The notes beneath the pieces are model-generated. The model was not told where the DNA came from. It made no database searches and saw only the letters and a program-made list of their open reading frames with translations. A stretch of 64,000 nt of DNA. Origin: Sphingopyxis panaciterrulae (lineage in GTDB: Bacteria > Pseudomonadota > Alphaproteobacteria > Sphingomonadales > Sphingomonadaceae). A program made the translations under genes and the position numbers. Below are positions 29,439 to 38,155 of this stretch, piece by piece; within the stretch, counting starts at the first letter, position 1, and the number at the start of each line of letters is the position of its first letter. The stretch covers positions 682,001 to 746,000 of the forward strand of contig NZ_JACIJH010000001.1 of the NCBI RefSeq assembly GCF_014199295.1, read 5' to 3'.

Positions 29439-30278
29439 CTACTGCCAGGGCGGTGCGTTCAGTCCCTTCGGGCTCGCGGTGAAGATTTCGCAGCCGTCCT
29501 CGGTGATCCCGATGCTGTGCTCGAACTGGGCGGAGAGCGAGCGGTCGCGGGTCACCGCGGTCCAGCCGTCGGCGAGCATCTTGACCGCATATTTGCCGGT
29601 GTTGATCATCGGCTCGATCGTGAAGAACATGCCGGGTTTCAGTTCGGGGCCGGTGCCGGGACGCCCGGCGTGGACGACCTCCGGCGCGTCGTGGAACATC
29701 TGTCCGACGCCATGGCCGCAGAAATCGCGCACCACCGAATAGCGATGCCGCTCGGCATGGGTCTGGATCGCGTGCGCGACGTCGCCCATGGTGTTGCCGG
29801 GCTTCGCCTGCTCGATGCCCAGCATTAGGCATTCATAGGTGACCTCGACCAGCCGCCGCGCCTTGATCGGCACGTCGCCGAGCAGATACATGCGGCTCGT
29901 GTCGCCATGCCAGCCATCGACCATCGGGGTGACGTCGACGTTGATGATGTCGCCCTCGCGCAGTGGCTTGTCGTCGGGAATGCCGTGGCAGACGACATGG
30001 TTGATGCTGGTGCAGCAGCTATGCGTATAGCCGCGATAGCCGAGCGTCGCGGGGATGCCGCCGCCCGCCAGCGTCATCTCGCGGACCAGCGCGTCGATCT
30101 CGGCGGTGGTCACGCCGGGCTGGACGAAAGGGACGAGCGCGTCGAGAATTTCGGCCGCCAGCCGCCCCGCCTTGCGCATCCCGGCAAAGCCCGCCGCATC
30201 GTGCAGCTTGATCGTGCCGTCGCGGACGGCAGACGGTGCGCCGGCATCGGCGGCGGAGACGGAAACGTAGTTGTACAT
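29439..30278 (-). CDS. map: Type I methionine aminopeptidase
   Basis: 279 residues. It removes the initiator Met from nascent proteins. The five metal ligands of the pita-bread fold are in INVDVTPMVDGWHGDTSR (two Asp), FCGHGVGQMFHDAP (His), FFTIEPMI (Glu) and FEHSIGI (Glu). GYRGYTHSCCTSINHVVCHG is the usual substrate-side motif. A ~25-residue N-terminal extension precedes the catalytic domain. No clear operon partner; a hairpin repeat separates it from clpA. Confidence 0.96.
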   Translation of the reverse strand: MYNYVSVSAADAGAPSAVRDGTIKLHDAAGFAGMRKAGRLAAEILDALVPFVQPGVTTAEIDALVREMTLAGGGIPATLGYRGYTHSCCTSINHVVCHGIPDDKPLREGDIINVDVTPMVDGWHGDTSRMYLLGDVPIKARRLVEVTYECLMLGIEQAKPGNTMGDVAHAIQTHAERHRYSVVRDFCGHGVGQMFHDAPEVVHAGRPGTGPELKPGMFFTIEPMINTGKYAVKMLADGWTAVTRDRSLSAQFEHSIGITEDGCEIFTASPKGLNAPPWQ

Positions 30279-30336
30279 GGAAGGAGATATAGGCGATGTG
30301 GCGCTGAAATGCGAGGGGTCGCCATGGCCCGGATTC

Positions 30337-30364
30337 CGTCATCCCGGCTTTCGCCGGGATGACG
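30337..30364. repeat. Single-arm CGTC/GACG hairpin
   Basis: A 28-bp palindrome: CGTC and GACG enclosing ATCCCGGC TTTC GCCGGGAT. It is a one-arm version of the two-arm repeats in this window and lies between clpA and map. Confidence 0.85.
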
Positions 30365-30381
30365 ATTATCCTGCGACTGTT

Positions 30382-32718
30382 CTACTCCGCCGCCTTCTCG
30401 GCCTTGCCTTTCGCCTTGCCCCTGGCGCCCTTGGGCGGGGCGGGGGTGATTTCGAAGCTGAGCGGGTTGCCGACCTTGGCGTCCTCGCCTTCCTTCATCC
30501 GCACCTTGACCTCGCCGCCGTGGACGAGCTTGCCGAACAGCAGCTCCTCGGCCAGCGGCTGCTTGATCTTCTCCTGGATCAGGCGGCCCATCGGGCGCGC
30601 GCCATAGAGCTTGTCATAGCCCTTCGCCGTCAGCCATCCGCGCGCCGCCTCGTCGAGCTGGATGTGGACGTTGCGGTCGGCGAGTTGCAGTTCGAGCTCG
30701 AGGATGAACTTGTCGACGACCCGCGCGACGACCTCGGGCGGCAGATAGCCGAAGGGCACGATCGCATCGAGGCGGTTGCGGAATTCGGGGGTGAAGAGAT
30801 TCTTCACCGCTTCCTCCTGCACATCCTCGCGCGTCGCCTGGCCGAAGCCGATCGATTCGCGCGCCATGTCGCTGGCGCCCGCATTGGTCGTCATGATCAG
30901 GATGACGTTGCGGAAATCGACCGTCTTGCCGTGATGGTCGGTCAGCCGGCCATGATCCATGACCTGCAACAATATGTTGAACAGGTCGGGATGCGCCTTC
31001 TCGATCTCGTCGAGCAGCAGCACGCAATGCGGGTTCTGGTCGATCGCATCGGTCAACAGGCCGCCCTGATCGTAGCCGACATAGCCCGGGGGCGCGCCGA
31101 TCAGGCGGCTCACCGAATGGCGCTCCATATATTCCGACATGTCGAAGCGCTGGAGCGGGATGCCGAGCAGGTGCGCGAGCTGCTTCGCCACCTCGGTCTT
31201 GCCGACGCCGGTCGGGCCGCTGAACAGATAGTTGCCGATCGGCTTTTCGGGATCGCGCAGCCCGGCGCGCGACAGCTTGATCGCGCTCGCCAGCACCTCG
31301 ATCGCGACATTCTGGCCGAACACGACGCGCTTCAGATCGGTCTCGAGGGTCTCGAGCACGCGCTTGTCGTCGCTCGACACCGACTTGGGCGGGATGCGCG
31401 CCATCGTCGCGATCACCGCCTCGATCTCCTTGGCGGTGATCGTCTTGCGGCGCTTCGACGGCGGCACCAGCATCTGCATCGCGCCGACCTCGTCGATCAC
31501 GTCGATCGCCTTGTCGGGCAGCTTGCGGTCGTTGATGTAGCGCGCCGACAGGTCGACCGCCGCGTTGATCGCGTCGGCGGTATATTTGACGTTGTGATGG
31601 GTCTCGAACGCCTCGCGCAGCCCCGCGAGAATCTTCTTGGTATCCTCGAGGCTCGGCTCGATCACGTCGATCTTCTGGAACCGGCGCAGCAGCGCGCGGT
31701 CCTTTTCGAAATGATTGCGGAACTCCTTGTACGTCGTCGATCCGATGCAGCGGATCACCCCGCCCGACAGCGCGGGCTTGAGCAGGTTCGACGCGTCCAT
31801 CGCGCCGCCCGACGTGGCGCCGGCGCCGATCACCGTGTGGATCTCGTCGATGAACAGGATCGCGTGCGGCAGGCCTTCGAGCTCGGAGACGACCTGCTTC
31901 AGCCGCTCCTCGAAATCGCCGCGATAGCGCGTGCCCGCGAGCAGCGCGCCCATGTCGAGCGAATAGATGACCGCGGGCAGCAGCACCTCGGGCACGTCGC
32001 CCTCGACGATCTTGCGCGCGAGGCCTTCGGCGATGGCGGTCTTGCCGACGCCGGGATCGCCCACATAGAGCGGGTTGTTCTTGCTGCGGCGGCACAGGAT
32101 CTGGATCGTGCGGTCGACTTCGGCGCCGCGGCCGATCAGCGGATCGACCTTGCCGCCCTTCGCCTTCTCGTTGAGGTTGACGGTGAACTGGTCGAGCGCG
32201 GTTTCCTTCTTGCTCTTGGCCTCGCCCTTGTCCTTCGCCTCTTCCTTCTCCTCGGGCTCGGCCTGCGCGGCGGGCTTGCCGCCCTTGCCGATGCCGTGGC
32301 TGAGGTAGGAGACGGCGTCGAGCCGGGTCAGATCCTGTTGCTGCAGGAAATAGACGGCATAGGATTCGCGCTCCGAAAACAGCGCGACGAGGACGTTGGC
32401 GCCGGTCACCTCGTCCTTGCCCGACGACTGGACGTGCAGGATCGCGCGCTGGACGACGCGCTGGAAACCGCTGGTGGGGCTGGGGTCGCTGTGCCCCTCG
32501 ACCTTCAGGCTGTCGAGTTCGGTGTCGAGATAATGGACCACCGCCGATTGCAGGTCGTCGAGCGCGACGCCGCAGGCGCGCATCACCTCGGCGGCATGTT
32601 CGTCGTCGATCAGCGCATTGAGCAGATGTTCGAGCGTCGCATATTCATGGTGGCGCTCCGACGCGGCCTTGAGTGCATTGTGCAGGGTCTTTTCGAGGCT
32701 TTCCGAAAAGGACGGCAT
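30382..32718 (-). CDS. clpA: ATP-dependent Clp protease ATP-binding subunit ClpA
   Basis: 778 residues. It is the AAA+ unfoldase that feeds ClpP. Order: double Clp N-domain (1-145), a charged linker, D1 with Walker A GDPGVGKTAIAEG and IHTVIGAG, then D2 with GPTGVGKTEVAKQ and LLLDEIEKAHPD. There is no long ClpB-type middle coiled coil, so ClpA rather than ClpB/ClpC. The ClpP contact loop is expected in D2. The C-terminus is Lys/Gly/Ala-rich. Start ATG 32718 has a strong AAGGAGA site. The usual clpS neighbour is not in the window. Confidence 0.96.
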   Translation of the reverse strand: MPSFSESLEKTLHNALKAASERHHEYATLEHLLNALIDDEHAAEVMRACGVALDDLQSAVVHYLDTELDSLKVEGHSDPSPTSGFQRVVQRAILHVQSSGKDEVTGANVLVALFSERESYAVYFLQQQDLTRLDAVSYLSHGIGKGGKPAAQAEPEEKEEAKDKGEAKSKKETALDQFTVNLNEKAKGGKVDPLIGRGAEVDRTIQILCRRSKNNPLYVGDPGVGKTAIAEGLARKIVEGDVPEVLLPAVIYSLDMGALLAGTRYRGDFEERLKQVVSELEGLPHAILFIDEIHTVIGAGATSGGAMDASNLLKPALSGGVIRCIGSTTYKEFRNHFEKDRALLRRFQKIDVIEPSLEDTKKILAGLREAFETHHNVKYTADAINAAVDLSARYINDRKLPDKAIDVIDEVGAMQMLVPPSKRRKTITAKEIEAVIATMARIPPKSVSSDDKRVLETLETDLKRVVFGQNVAIEVLASAIKLSRAGLRDPEKPIGNYLFSGPTGVGKTEVAKQLAHLLGIPLQRFDMSEYMERHSVSRLIGAPPGYVGYDQGGLLTDAIDQNPHCVLLLDEIEKAHPDLFNILLQVMDHGRLTDHHGKTVDFRNVILIMTTNAGASDMARESIGFGQATREDVQEEAVKNLFTPEFRNRLDAIVPFGYLPPEVVARVVDKFILELELQLADRNVHIQLDEAARGWLTAKGYDKLYGARPMGRLIQEKIKQPLAEELLFGKLVHGGEVKVRMKEGEDAKVGNPLSFEITPAPPKGARGKAKGKAEKAAE

Positions 32719-33013
32719 GGTCTTTCTCCTTGCAGGACCAGCCGGGGAGAGACCAGCCCGCAATCACAAGGTGGCGATGCCGCCGCCCCGCCGCAAGGGA
32801 AAAGCGGAGGCATGTATGAAATTACGATGACAGGCTTGCGCTATGGTTAACGGCGCGTTGGGAATTTGGAGGCTCCATTCATCAACGGGCAAGCCTCGCC
32901 GTGATTAAGGGTCGGCGCTCCGCTCCACTCTCCCTACGTCTCATCGGAGCGGGGCAATCCCATTTTCTTCGCATCCGCAAATATTGCGGTCGCAGTTACC
33001 TGAAATGGCGGGT

Positions 33014-33208
33014 TCAGTTGGGGAGGGTGATGCGATGGATCAACAGGAATAAGCCAAAGGCAATCCAGCAGGCGATCCACGCGAAGAGAATGAAGGGCTC
33101 ACTGTCCCATTCGTAGAGCCCCCAGACAAGAACGATCAAGTGGAACGTCAGAAAAAAGCTGTTCCGGCCAAGCCAGGAACCAGGTCCGCGGGAATTGGCG
33201 TTCGACAT
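33014..33208 (-). CDS. Small two-helix membrane protein
   Basis: 64 residues, two predicted membrane helices (about 20-36 and 40-58), no recognised domain. It starts 4 nt after the DUF1192 stop with AAGGGAT...AGGAT as ribosome site, so it is probably co-translated with it. Downstream to clpA (32719-33013) I see no gene or repeat. Confidence 0.6.
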   Translation of the reverse strand: MSNANSRGPGSWLGRNSFFLTFHLIVLVWGLYEWDSEPFILFAWIACWIAFGLFLLIHRITLPN

Positions 33209-33211
33209 ATC

Positions 33212-33409
33212 CTATCCCTTGCGGAACAGCGCCTCGGCGACCGCCTTGTGGCTTGTCGCGGCGGCCTTGTGCGCCTTCACCCGCGCGATCTCGGCTTCGA
33301 GCGCCGCGATGCGGTCGTCGAGTTCGTCGACCGACAGCGGATCGAGCGGCTCGCGGGTCAGCGCCGCGAGCGAACCGCCCTGGCGGCGGGGAAGGTCGTC
33401 ATCGTCCAT
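33212..33409 (-). CDS. DUF1192 family protein
   Basis: 65 residues with the family core LSVDELDDRIAALEAEIARV (about 26-45), a short coiled coil. Function is unknown. It is preceded by AAAGGA 8 nt before ATG 33409. It is divergent from the quinone oxidoreductase gene, an arrangement I believe is common in alphaproteobacteria. Confidence 0.8.
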   Translation of the reverse strand: MDDDDLPRRQGGSLAALTREPLDPLSVDELDDRIAALEAEIARVKAHKAAATSHKAVAEALFRKG

Positions 33410-33523
33410 GGCGTGTCCTTTCTCGCTGGTCCCTGCATTTCAAGGGCGCGGACTGTTGACCCGCGCGCCCGGCCTGTCAATAAGGCGCCCCGAGTGGGAT
33501 ATCGTGAAAGCGGGGGATTCAGC

Positions 33524-34525
33524 GTGACCAGCGTGCCCGAAAGCATGACCGCCATCGCGATTCGCGAACCGGGCGGTCCCGAAATGTTGGTGCCCGAAGC
33601 GCGCGCCGTTCCGCGCCCCGGCCCCGGCGAACTGCTGATCCGCGTCGCCGCGGCGGGGGTGAACCGCCCCGACGTGCTGCAGCGCATGGGCTTTTATCCG
33701 CCGCCGCCGGGCGCGTCCGACCTGCCGGGGCTGGAGGTCGCGGGCACCGTCGTTGCGGCCGGACCGGGCGGCGATCCGGAGATGCTGGGGCAAGCGGTGT
33801 GTGCGCTCGTCGCGGGCGGCGGCTATGCCGAATATTGCATCGCGCCGGCGGGAAGCTGCCTGCCGGTGCCGCACGGCTTTGCGATGGCCGAGGCGGCGGC
33901 GCTGCCCGAAACCCTGTTCACCGTCTGGCACAATCTGTTCGAGCGCGCGTGGGTGACGGAGGGCGAGACGGTGCTCGTCCACGGCGGCACCAGCGGTATC
34001 GGCACGACCGCGATCGGCCTGTGCAGGATGTTCGATATCCGGATCGCCGTCACCTGCGGCAGCGCGGCAAAATGCGACGCCGCGCGCGCGCTCGGCGCCG
34101 ATCTCGCGATCGACTATTCGAATGAGGATTATGTCGAGGCGGTGAAGGCGTTCACCGAGGGCCGGGGCGTCGACGCAGTGCTCGACATGGTCGGCGGCGA
34201 CTATGTGCCGCGCAACCTCGCCGCGCTTGCCGACGACGGCCGACATGTGAGCATCGCCTTCCAGCGCGGCGCGAAGGCAGAGGTCGACGTGTCGCAGGTG
34301 ATGCGCCGCCGCCTGACCCTGACCGGCTCGACGCTCCGCGCGCGCAGCGCCGATTTCAAGACCGCGCTTGCCGACGAGATTCACCGCACCGTCTGGCCCC
34401 GCCTGGCCGAGGGCGATTGGAAGCCGGCGATGGACCGGAGCTTCCCCCTCGCCGAAGCCGCCGCCGCCCATGCGCGGATGCAGGCGGGCGAGCATGTCGG
34501 AAAGATCGTGCTGACGGTGGGATGA
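33524..34525 (+). CDS. NAD(P)H:quinone oxidoreductase, zeta-crystallin/PIG3-like MDR
   Basis: 333 residues of the zinc-free medium-chain dehydrogenase/reductase family. Signatures: AAAGVNRPDVLQRMGFYPPP, the Rossmann stretch VLVHGGTSGIGTTAIGL, and GADLAIDYSNEDY. It reduces quinones with NADPH and resembles the TP53I3/PIG3 subgroup. I use GTG 33524 because GGGGGA lies 7 nt before it and relatives start this way; ATG 33545 would remove seven residues. It is a monocistronic unit divergent from DUF1192. Confidence 0.9.
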   Translation: MTSVPESMTAIAIREPGGPEMLVPEARAVPRPGPGELLIRVAAAGVNRPDVLQRMGFYPPPPGASDLPGLEVAGTVVAAGPGGDPEMLGQAVCALVAGGGYAEYCIAPAGSCLPVPHGFAMAEAAALPETLFTVWHNLFERAWVTEGETVLVHGGTSGIGTTAIGLCRMFDIRIAVTCGSAAKCDAARALGADLAIDYSNEDYVEAVKAFTEGRGVDAVLDMVGGDYVPRNLAALADDGRHVSIAFQRGAKAEVDVSQVMRRRLTLTGSTLRARSADFKTALADEIHRTVWPRLAEGDWKPAMDRSFPLAEAAAAHARMQAGEHVGKIVLTVG

Positions 34526-34549
34526 CGGGGTGGGGGCCGTTTCTCTCCG

Positions 34550-34579
34550 CGTCACCCCGGATCAAGTCCGGGATGACGG
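34550..34579. repeat. Single-arm CGTC/GACG hairpin
   Basis: CGTC and GACGG enclose a CCCGGA/TCCGGG hairpin. It shares its core with the two-arm element at 44019-44110 and follows the quinone oxidoreductase gene. Confidence 0.85.
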
Positions 34580-34667
34580 AAAAGGAATGGTTCACTTTCT
34601 CAAGGCGAATCCATCGAACCGGCCGCCCCGAAAATTCGCCGTCCTCGGCCCGCGGCGCGCTGGCCCT

Positions 34668-34696
34668 CTTGCCCCGGACGCCAAACGCGCATATAG
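34668..34696 (+). promoter_or_regulatory. Candidate sigma-70 promoter of trcR
   Basis: CTTGCC (34668-34673), a 17-bp spacer, and ATATAG (34691-34696). A start near 34703 would put the next hairpin at the 5' end of the transcript. Prediction by eye. Confidence 0.4.
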
Positions 34697-34711
34697 CCGC
34701 CGCCAATGTCC

Positions 34712-34743
34712 GGCCGCCCCGCGAGGGGCGGCCCTTATTATTT
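34712..34743 (+). terminator. Terminator-like hairpin in the trcR leader
   Basis: A 9-bp perfect stem GGCCGCCCC/GGGGCGGCC with a GCGA loop, followed by CTTATTATTT. It ends 20 nt before the trcR ATG, inside the predicted leader, so it could attenuate or stabilise the mRNA. Confidence 0.6.
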
Positions 34744-34762
34744 CCGCTTGGAGAAAAGCGTC

Positions 34763-35425
34763 ATGGCCAATGCCAATCCGACCCCGCTGATGCCGCACGC
34801 GACCGCCGCCTGGCTGGTCGACAACACCGGCCTCACCTTCGTTCAGATCGCCGAATATTGCGGCATCCACATCCTCGAGGTGCAGGCGATCGCCGACGAG
34901 ACCGCGGCGACCAAATATACCGGCCGCGACCCGGTGCGCGCGAACGAACTGTCGATGGAAGAAATCGAGAAGGGTCAGAACGACCCCGAATATAAGCTCA
35001 AGATGAGCGTGCAGGGGCAGGACACGATCCGCCGCACCCGCGGCCCGCGCTACACCCCGGTCAGCAAGCGCCAGGACAAGCCCGACGGCATCGCCTGGAT
35101 TCTGAAGAACCATCCCGAAGTGTCGGACGGTGCCATCGGCAAGCTGATCGGCACGACGCGCAACACGATCAACGCGATCCGCGAGCGCAGCCACTGGAAC
35201 AGCGCCAACATCGTCGCCAAGGACCCGGTGACGCTGGGCCTCTGCTCGCAGCGCGAACTCGACGCGCTCGTCGCCAAGGCCGCGAAGAAGGCCGGCATCA
35301 AGGCGCCCGAGGACAGCCGCCTCGAAGGCGACCGCGAAGCGCTGCTCGAGGAGCTGCGCGCCGAGCGCACCGCCGCCGCCGAGGCGCGGGCCGCCGAGGA
35401 TGCCGAAGCCGGCGACGAAGCCTGA
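34763..35425 (+). CDS. trcR: DUF1013 protein, cell-cycle transcriptional regulator TrcR
   Basis: 220 residues. The DUF1013 core covers about 1-165, with a conserved start LMPHATAAWLVDNTGLTFVQ, GIHILEVQAIADE, and a helix-turn-helix-like part IGKLIGTTRNTINAIRERS. The C-terminus is Ala/Glu-rich. Databases name this alphaproteobacterial family TrcR, linked to cell-cycle transcription; that role is from family knowledge. Start ATG 34763 has TTGGAG 10 nt before it; a longer reading would begin inside the leader hairpin. Confidence 0.88.
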   Translation: MANANPTPLMPHATAAWLVDNTGLTFVQIAEYCGIHILEVQAIADETAATKYTGRDPVRANELSMEEIEKGQNDPEYKLKMSVQGQDTIRRTRGPRYTPVSKRQDKPDGIAWILKNHPEVSDGAIGKLIGTTRNTINAIRERSHWNSANIVAKDPVTLGLCSQRELDALVAKAAKKAGIKAPEDSRLEGDREALLEELRAERTAAAEARAAEDAEAGDEA

Positions 35426-36572
35426 CGGCGTGGCGGAGCGCGGCGAAGAAGACGATATCCCGGCGGTCAGCGGTTCGCCGGATGCTTCGCTGACGCAGGA
35501 CGACAGCTTTACCGCGACCAGCCACGCGGGCCTCACCTATCCGTGGGGCGAGGCCGCGCCGCGGGCGGGCGAGACGATCCGCATTGCCGATGGGGTAAGC
35601 TGGGCGCGCATCCCGATGCCGGGTTCGCTCGGTCACATCAATAGCTGGCTGCTCGACGATGCGACCGGAGACGGCGGGGACGGCGTCGCGGTCGTCGACA
35701 CCGGCATCTGCCTGACCCTCTGCTCGGACGCGTGGAAGGCGCTCTATGCCGGCGCGCTGCGCGATGCGCGCATCACCCGCGTCATCGGCACCCACCTCCA
35801 TCCCGACCATATCGGTCTCGCCGGCTGGATCGCGAAGAAATGCGGGGTGAAGCTGTGGATGACGCGCGGCGAGATGCTGACCGCGCGCGCCATCATCGCC
35901 GACATCAGCGAGACGGTGCCCGAAGAGGCGCTGGCGCAGTCGCGCGCCGCGGGCTGGGACGCCGAGGCGATCGAGCGGCAGAAGGCGGGCGGCTGGGGGC
36001 GTTTCGGCCTGATGGTCTTTCCGCTGCCGCGATCCTATGTGCGGATCAAGGACGGCGACGTCCTCGACATGGGCGCGCAGCAGTGGCGCGTCGTCACCGG
36101 ATCGGGTCACAGCCCCGAACATGCGTGCCTGTGGAACGAGCGCGCGGGCGTGCTGATCTCGGGCGATCAGGTGCTGCCGCGGATCAGTTCGAACGTCTCG
36201 GTCAATATCACCGAACCCGACGCCGACCCGCTCGGCGAATGGCTCGCGTCGATCGACAAATTGCTCGGCGCGATCCCGTCCGACGTGATCGTCTGCCCCG
36301 CGCACGGCGAGCCGTTCAAGGGGTTGCACGTCCGCCTGACCGCGCTGCGCGACGAGCATCGCATGCGCCTCTACAAGCTGGCCGAGGCGATGGCGGAGGC
36401 GCCGATGCGCGCAGTCGACACCTTTCCCCTGTTGTTCAATCGCCCGATCGGCGCCGATCATCAGAGCCTCGCGACCGGCGAGGCTTTCGCGCACCTCAAG
36501 CGGCTGGAGATCGAGGGCCGGGTGACGAAGGAGGATCGCGACGGCGTGTGGTGGTATCACGGGGTCGCGTGA
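35400..36572 (+). CDS. MBL-fold metallo-hydrolase
   Basis: Up to 390 residues. The metal motif THLHPDHIGL (about 124-133), the later GHSPEHACL, SGDQVL and CPAHGEP supply the binuclear site. A C-terminal winged-helix-like part (LKRLEIEGRVTKE) is like that of LACTB2-type hydrolases. The start is uncertain: ATG 35400 overlaps trcR by 26 nt, and GTG 35430, 5 nt after the trcR stop, would remove ten residues. Substrate unknown; thioesters or RNA are possible. Likely co-transcribed with trcR. Confidence 0.85.
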   Translation: MPKPATKPDGVAERGEEDDIPAVSGSPDASLTQDDSFTATSHAGLTYPWGEAAPRAGETIRIADGVSWARIPMPGSLGHINSWLLDDATGDGGDGVAVVDTGICLTLCSDAWKALYAGALRDARITRVIGTHLHPDHIGLAGWIAKKCGVKLWMTRGEMLTARAIIADISETVPEEALAQSRAAGWDAEAIERQKAGGWGRFGLMVFPLPRSYVRIKDGDVLDMGAQQWRVVTGSGHSPEHACLWNERAGVLISGDQVLPRISSNVSVNITEPDADPLGEWLASIDKLLGAIPSDVIVCPAHGEPFKGLHVRLTALRDEHRMRLYKLAEAMAEAPMRAVDTFPLLFNRPIGADHQSLATGEAFAHLKRLEIEGRVTKEDRDGVWWYHGVA

Positions 36573-36575
36573 CCC

Positions 36576-36866
36576 CTATTCCTTCGGCCGGTGCATGACC
36601 CAACTGAACGCCATCGCGTTGAAGATGGTATAAAGGCCATAGAGCAACAGCCCGGTGAACCAGTTGCGCGTCGCGATCGTCATGGCCCCGACGAGCAGCA
36701 GGAACTCGAAGACATAGGTCACGTGCGGTCCGACCTTGTCGGCGAGCGGCCTCACCATCTGCCGCACCAGCGGGTCGTCGCTTTCCATGAAGGCGCGGTG
36801 CATCGCAAAATTGCCGATTCCAGCACAGAAAATGGCAAAAATGGCGATCAGCATAGGTTTGCACAT
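36576..36866 (-). CDS. Small hypothetical membrane protein
   Basis: 96 residues with about three hydrophobic helices (4-22, 52-66, 70-88) and no recognised family. It converges with the metallo-hydrolase, with 3 bp between stops. No strong ribosome site is seen at ATG 36866 or the in-frame ATG 36854, so the start is open. Confidence 0.55.
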   Translation of the reverse strand: MCKPMLIAIFAIFCAGIGNFAMHRAFMESDDPLVRQMVRPLADKVGPHVTYVFEFLLLVGAMTIATRNWFTGLLLYGLYTIFNAMAFSWVMHRPKE

Positions 36867-36985
36867 GGGGCGTTAAGGCTGGAAATGCCAGTGGCTTTGC
36901 GCCTATGAATCGGTATGGGACGAGGCGAAGCCCCTCGATCCGGTCGAAAATCCTCACCTCTCTCCCCCGGCGAAGGACCCGTTCG

Positions 36986-38155
36986 ATGATGAAATTTGCG
37001 CGCTTGTCGGCTCTCACGCTCCTGATCGCTTCGGGGGCTTCGCCCGTCTGCGCTCAGGTGACGGGTCCGACCGTGTCGCCGCTGCTCGTCCCCGCCGGCC
37101 TGCCGGGTCTGGTGCCCGAAATCATGCCGAAGCCGCTGCCCAATCCCGTCCGCGCGATGATCGAGGCGGCGCTCGATGGCGGCAAGAAGAGCGAGGTGGA
37201 AACGGTGGTGTCGCTTGCCAAGGCGACCAATCCGCGCTCGATCGGGGACATCGACGCGATCCTCGCCGCCTATGAAGCGAGGCGGCACGGCGATCTGCAG
37301 GCCGACCCCGACCCGGTGCGCGAGATGCTGGCCGCTGCCATGGCGAGCAAGAAGGATGGCGACGTCGAGGCGGTCGGCAAGCTCGCGAAGGAAACCAGCC
37401 CCGAGCAGGTGGCCGAGATCGACGCGCTGCTGACCGACTATCGCGCCCGGCGCGCGGCCGAGAAGAAGGCGGCGGCCGAGGCTGCGCGCGCCAAGCTCGC
37501 CGCGGCGAAATTCTGGGAGAATTGGAAGGGCGAGGGCCAGATCGGCGCATCGCAGAGCAGCGGTAACACCGATTCGGTCGGCCTCAGCCTCGGCATCGCG
37601 CTCAACCGCAAGGGGATCGACTGGAGCCACCGGATCATGGCGCAGGCCGATTATCAGCGCACCAACGGCGCGACGACGGTCGAGAAATTCATCGCCGAAT
37701 ATGAACCGCAGGCGCGGCTCAACGACCGTACCTTCGCCTTCGGCCTCGGGCGTTGGGAACGCGACCGGATGCAGGGCTTCGACGTACGCTGGAGCGCCTC
37801 GGGCGGGCTCGGCTACAAGATCGTCGACAACAAGGCGATGACGCTGAACCTCAAGGCGGGGCCGGCGTGGCGCCACACCAATTTCCTCCATCAACCCGAC
37901 GACGACGAACTCACCGGGCTCGCCGGGCTCGATTTCGGCTGGCAATTGTCGCCGGCGATCAAGCTGACCCAGACCGCCTCGACGATCATCGGCGAAACGA
38001 CGACCTCGACCAGTTCGCTGACCGCGCTCAACGCCAAGCTGTCGGGCGGGCTGTCGGCGCGAATCGCCTATTCGGCGGCGCTCGACACCCACCCACCGGC
38101 CGGCGTCGAACGGCTCGACACGATGACGCGCTTCACTTTGGTCTATGGGTTCTAG
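36986..38155 (+). CDS. DUF481 outer-membrane protein with tandem N-terminal repeat
   Basis: 389 residues. Signal peptide (to about residue 24, PVCAQ), a Pro-rich stretch, then two ungapped 48-residue repeats (53-100 and 109-156; 23 identical positions by my count), a Lys/Ala coiled coil (157-178), and a C-terminal DUF481 beta-barrel (about 180-389) ending in Phe (TLVYGF). DUF481 proteins are salt-stress-linked porin-like barrels of unclear role. ATG 36986 has GAAGGA 9 nt upstream. Its stop shares a CTAG with the convergent fumarase gene. Confidence 0.85.
   Translation: MMKFARLSALTLLIASGASPVCAQVTGPTVSPLLVPAGLPGLVPEIMPKPLPNPVRAMIEAALDGGKKSEVETVVSLAKATNPRSIGDIDAILAAYEARRHGDLQADPDPVREMLAAAMASKKDGDVEAVGKLAKETSPEQVAEIDALLTDYRARRAAEKKAAAEAARAKLAAAKFWENWKGEGQIGASQSSGNTDSVGLSLGIALNRKGIDWSHRIMAQADYQRTNGATTVEKFIAEYEPQARLNDRTFAFGLGRWERDRMQGFDVRWSASGGLGYKIVDNKAMTLNLKAGPAWRHTNFLHQPDDDELTGLAGLDFGWQLSPAIKLTQTASTIIGETTTSTSSLTALNAKLSGGLSARIAYSAALDTHPPAGVERLDTMTRFTLVYGF

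Noticed and set aside
30271..32850. An 859-residue open frame antisense to clpA
   Set aside because: Same cause; clpA on the other strand has all AAA+ motifs and a good ribosome site.
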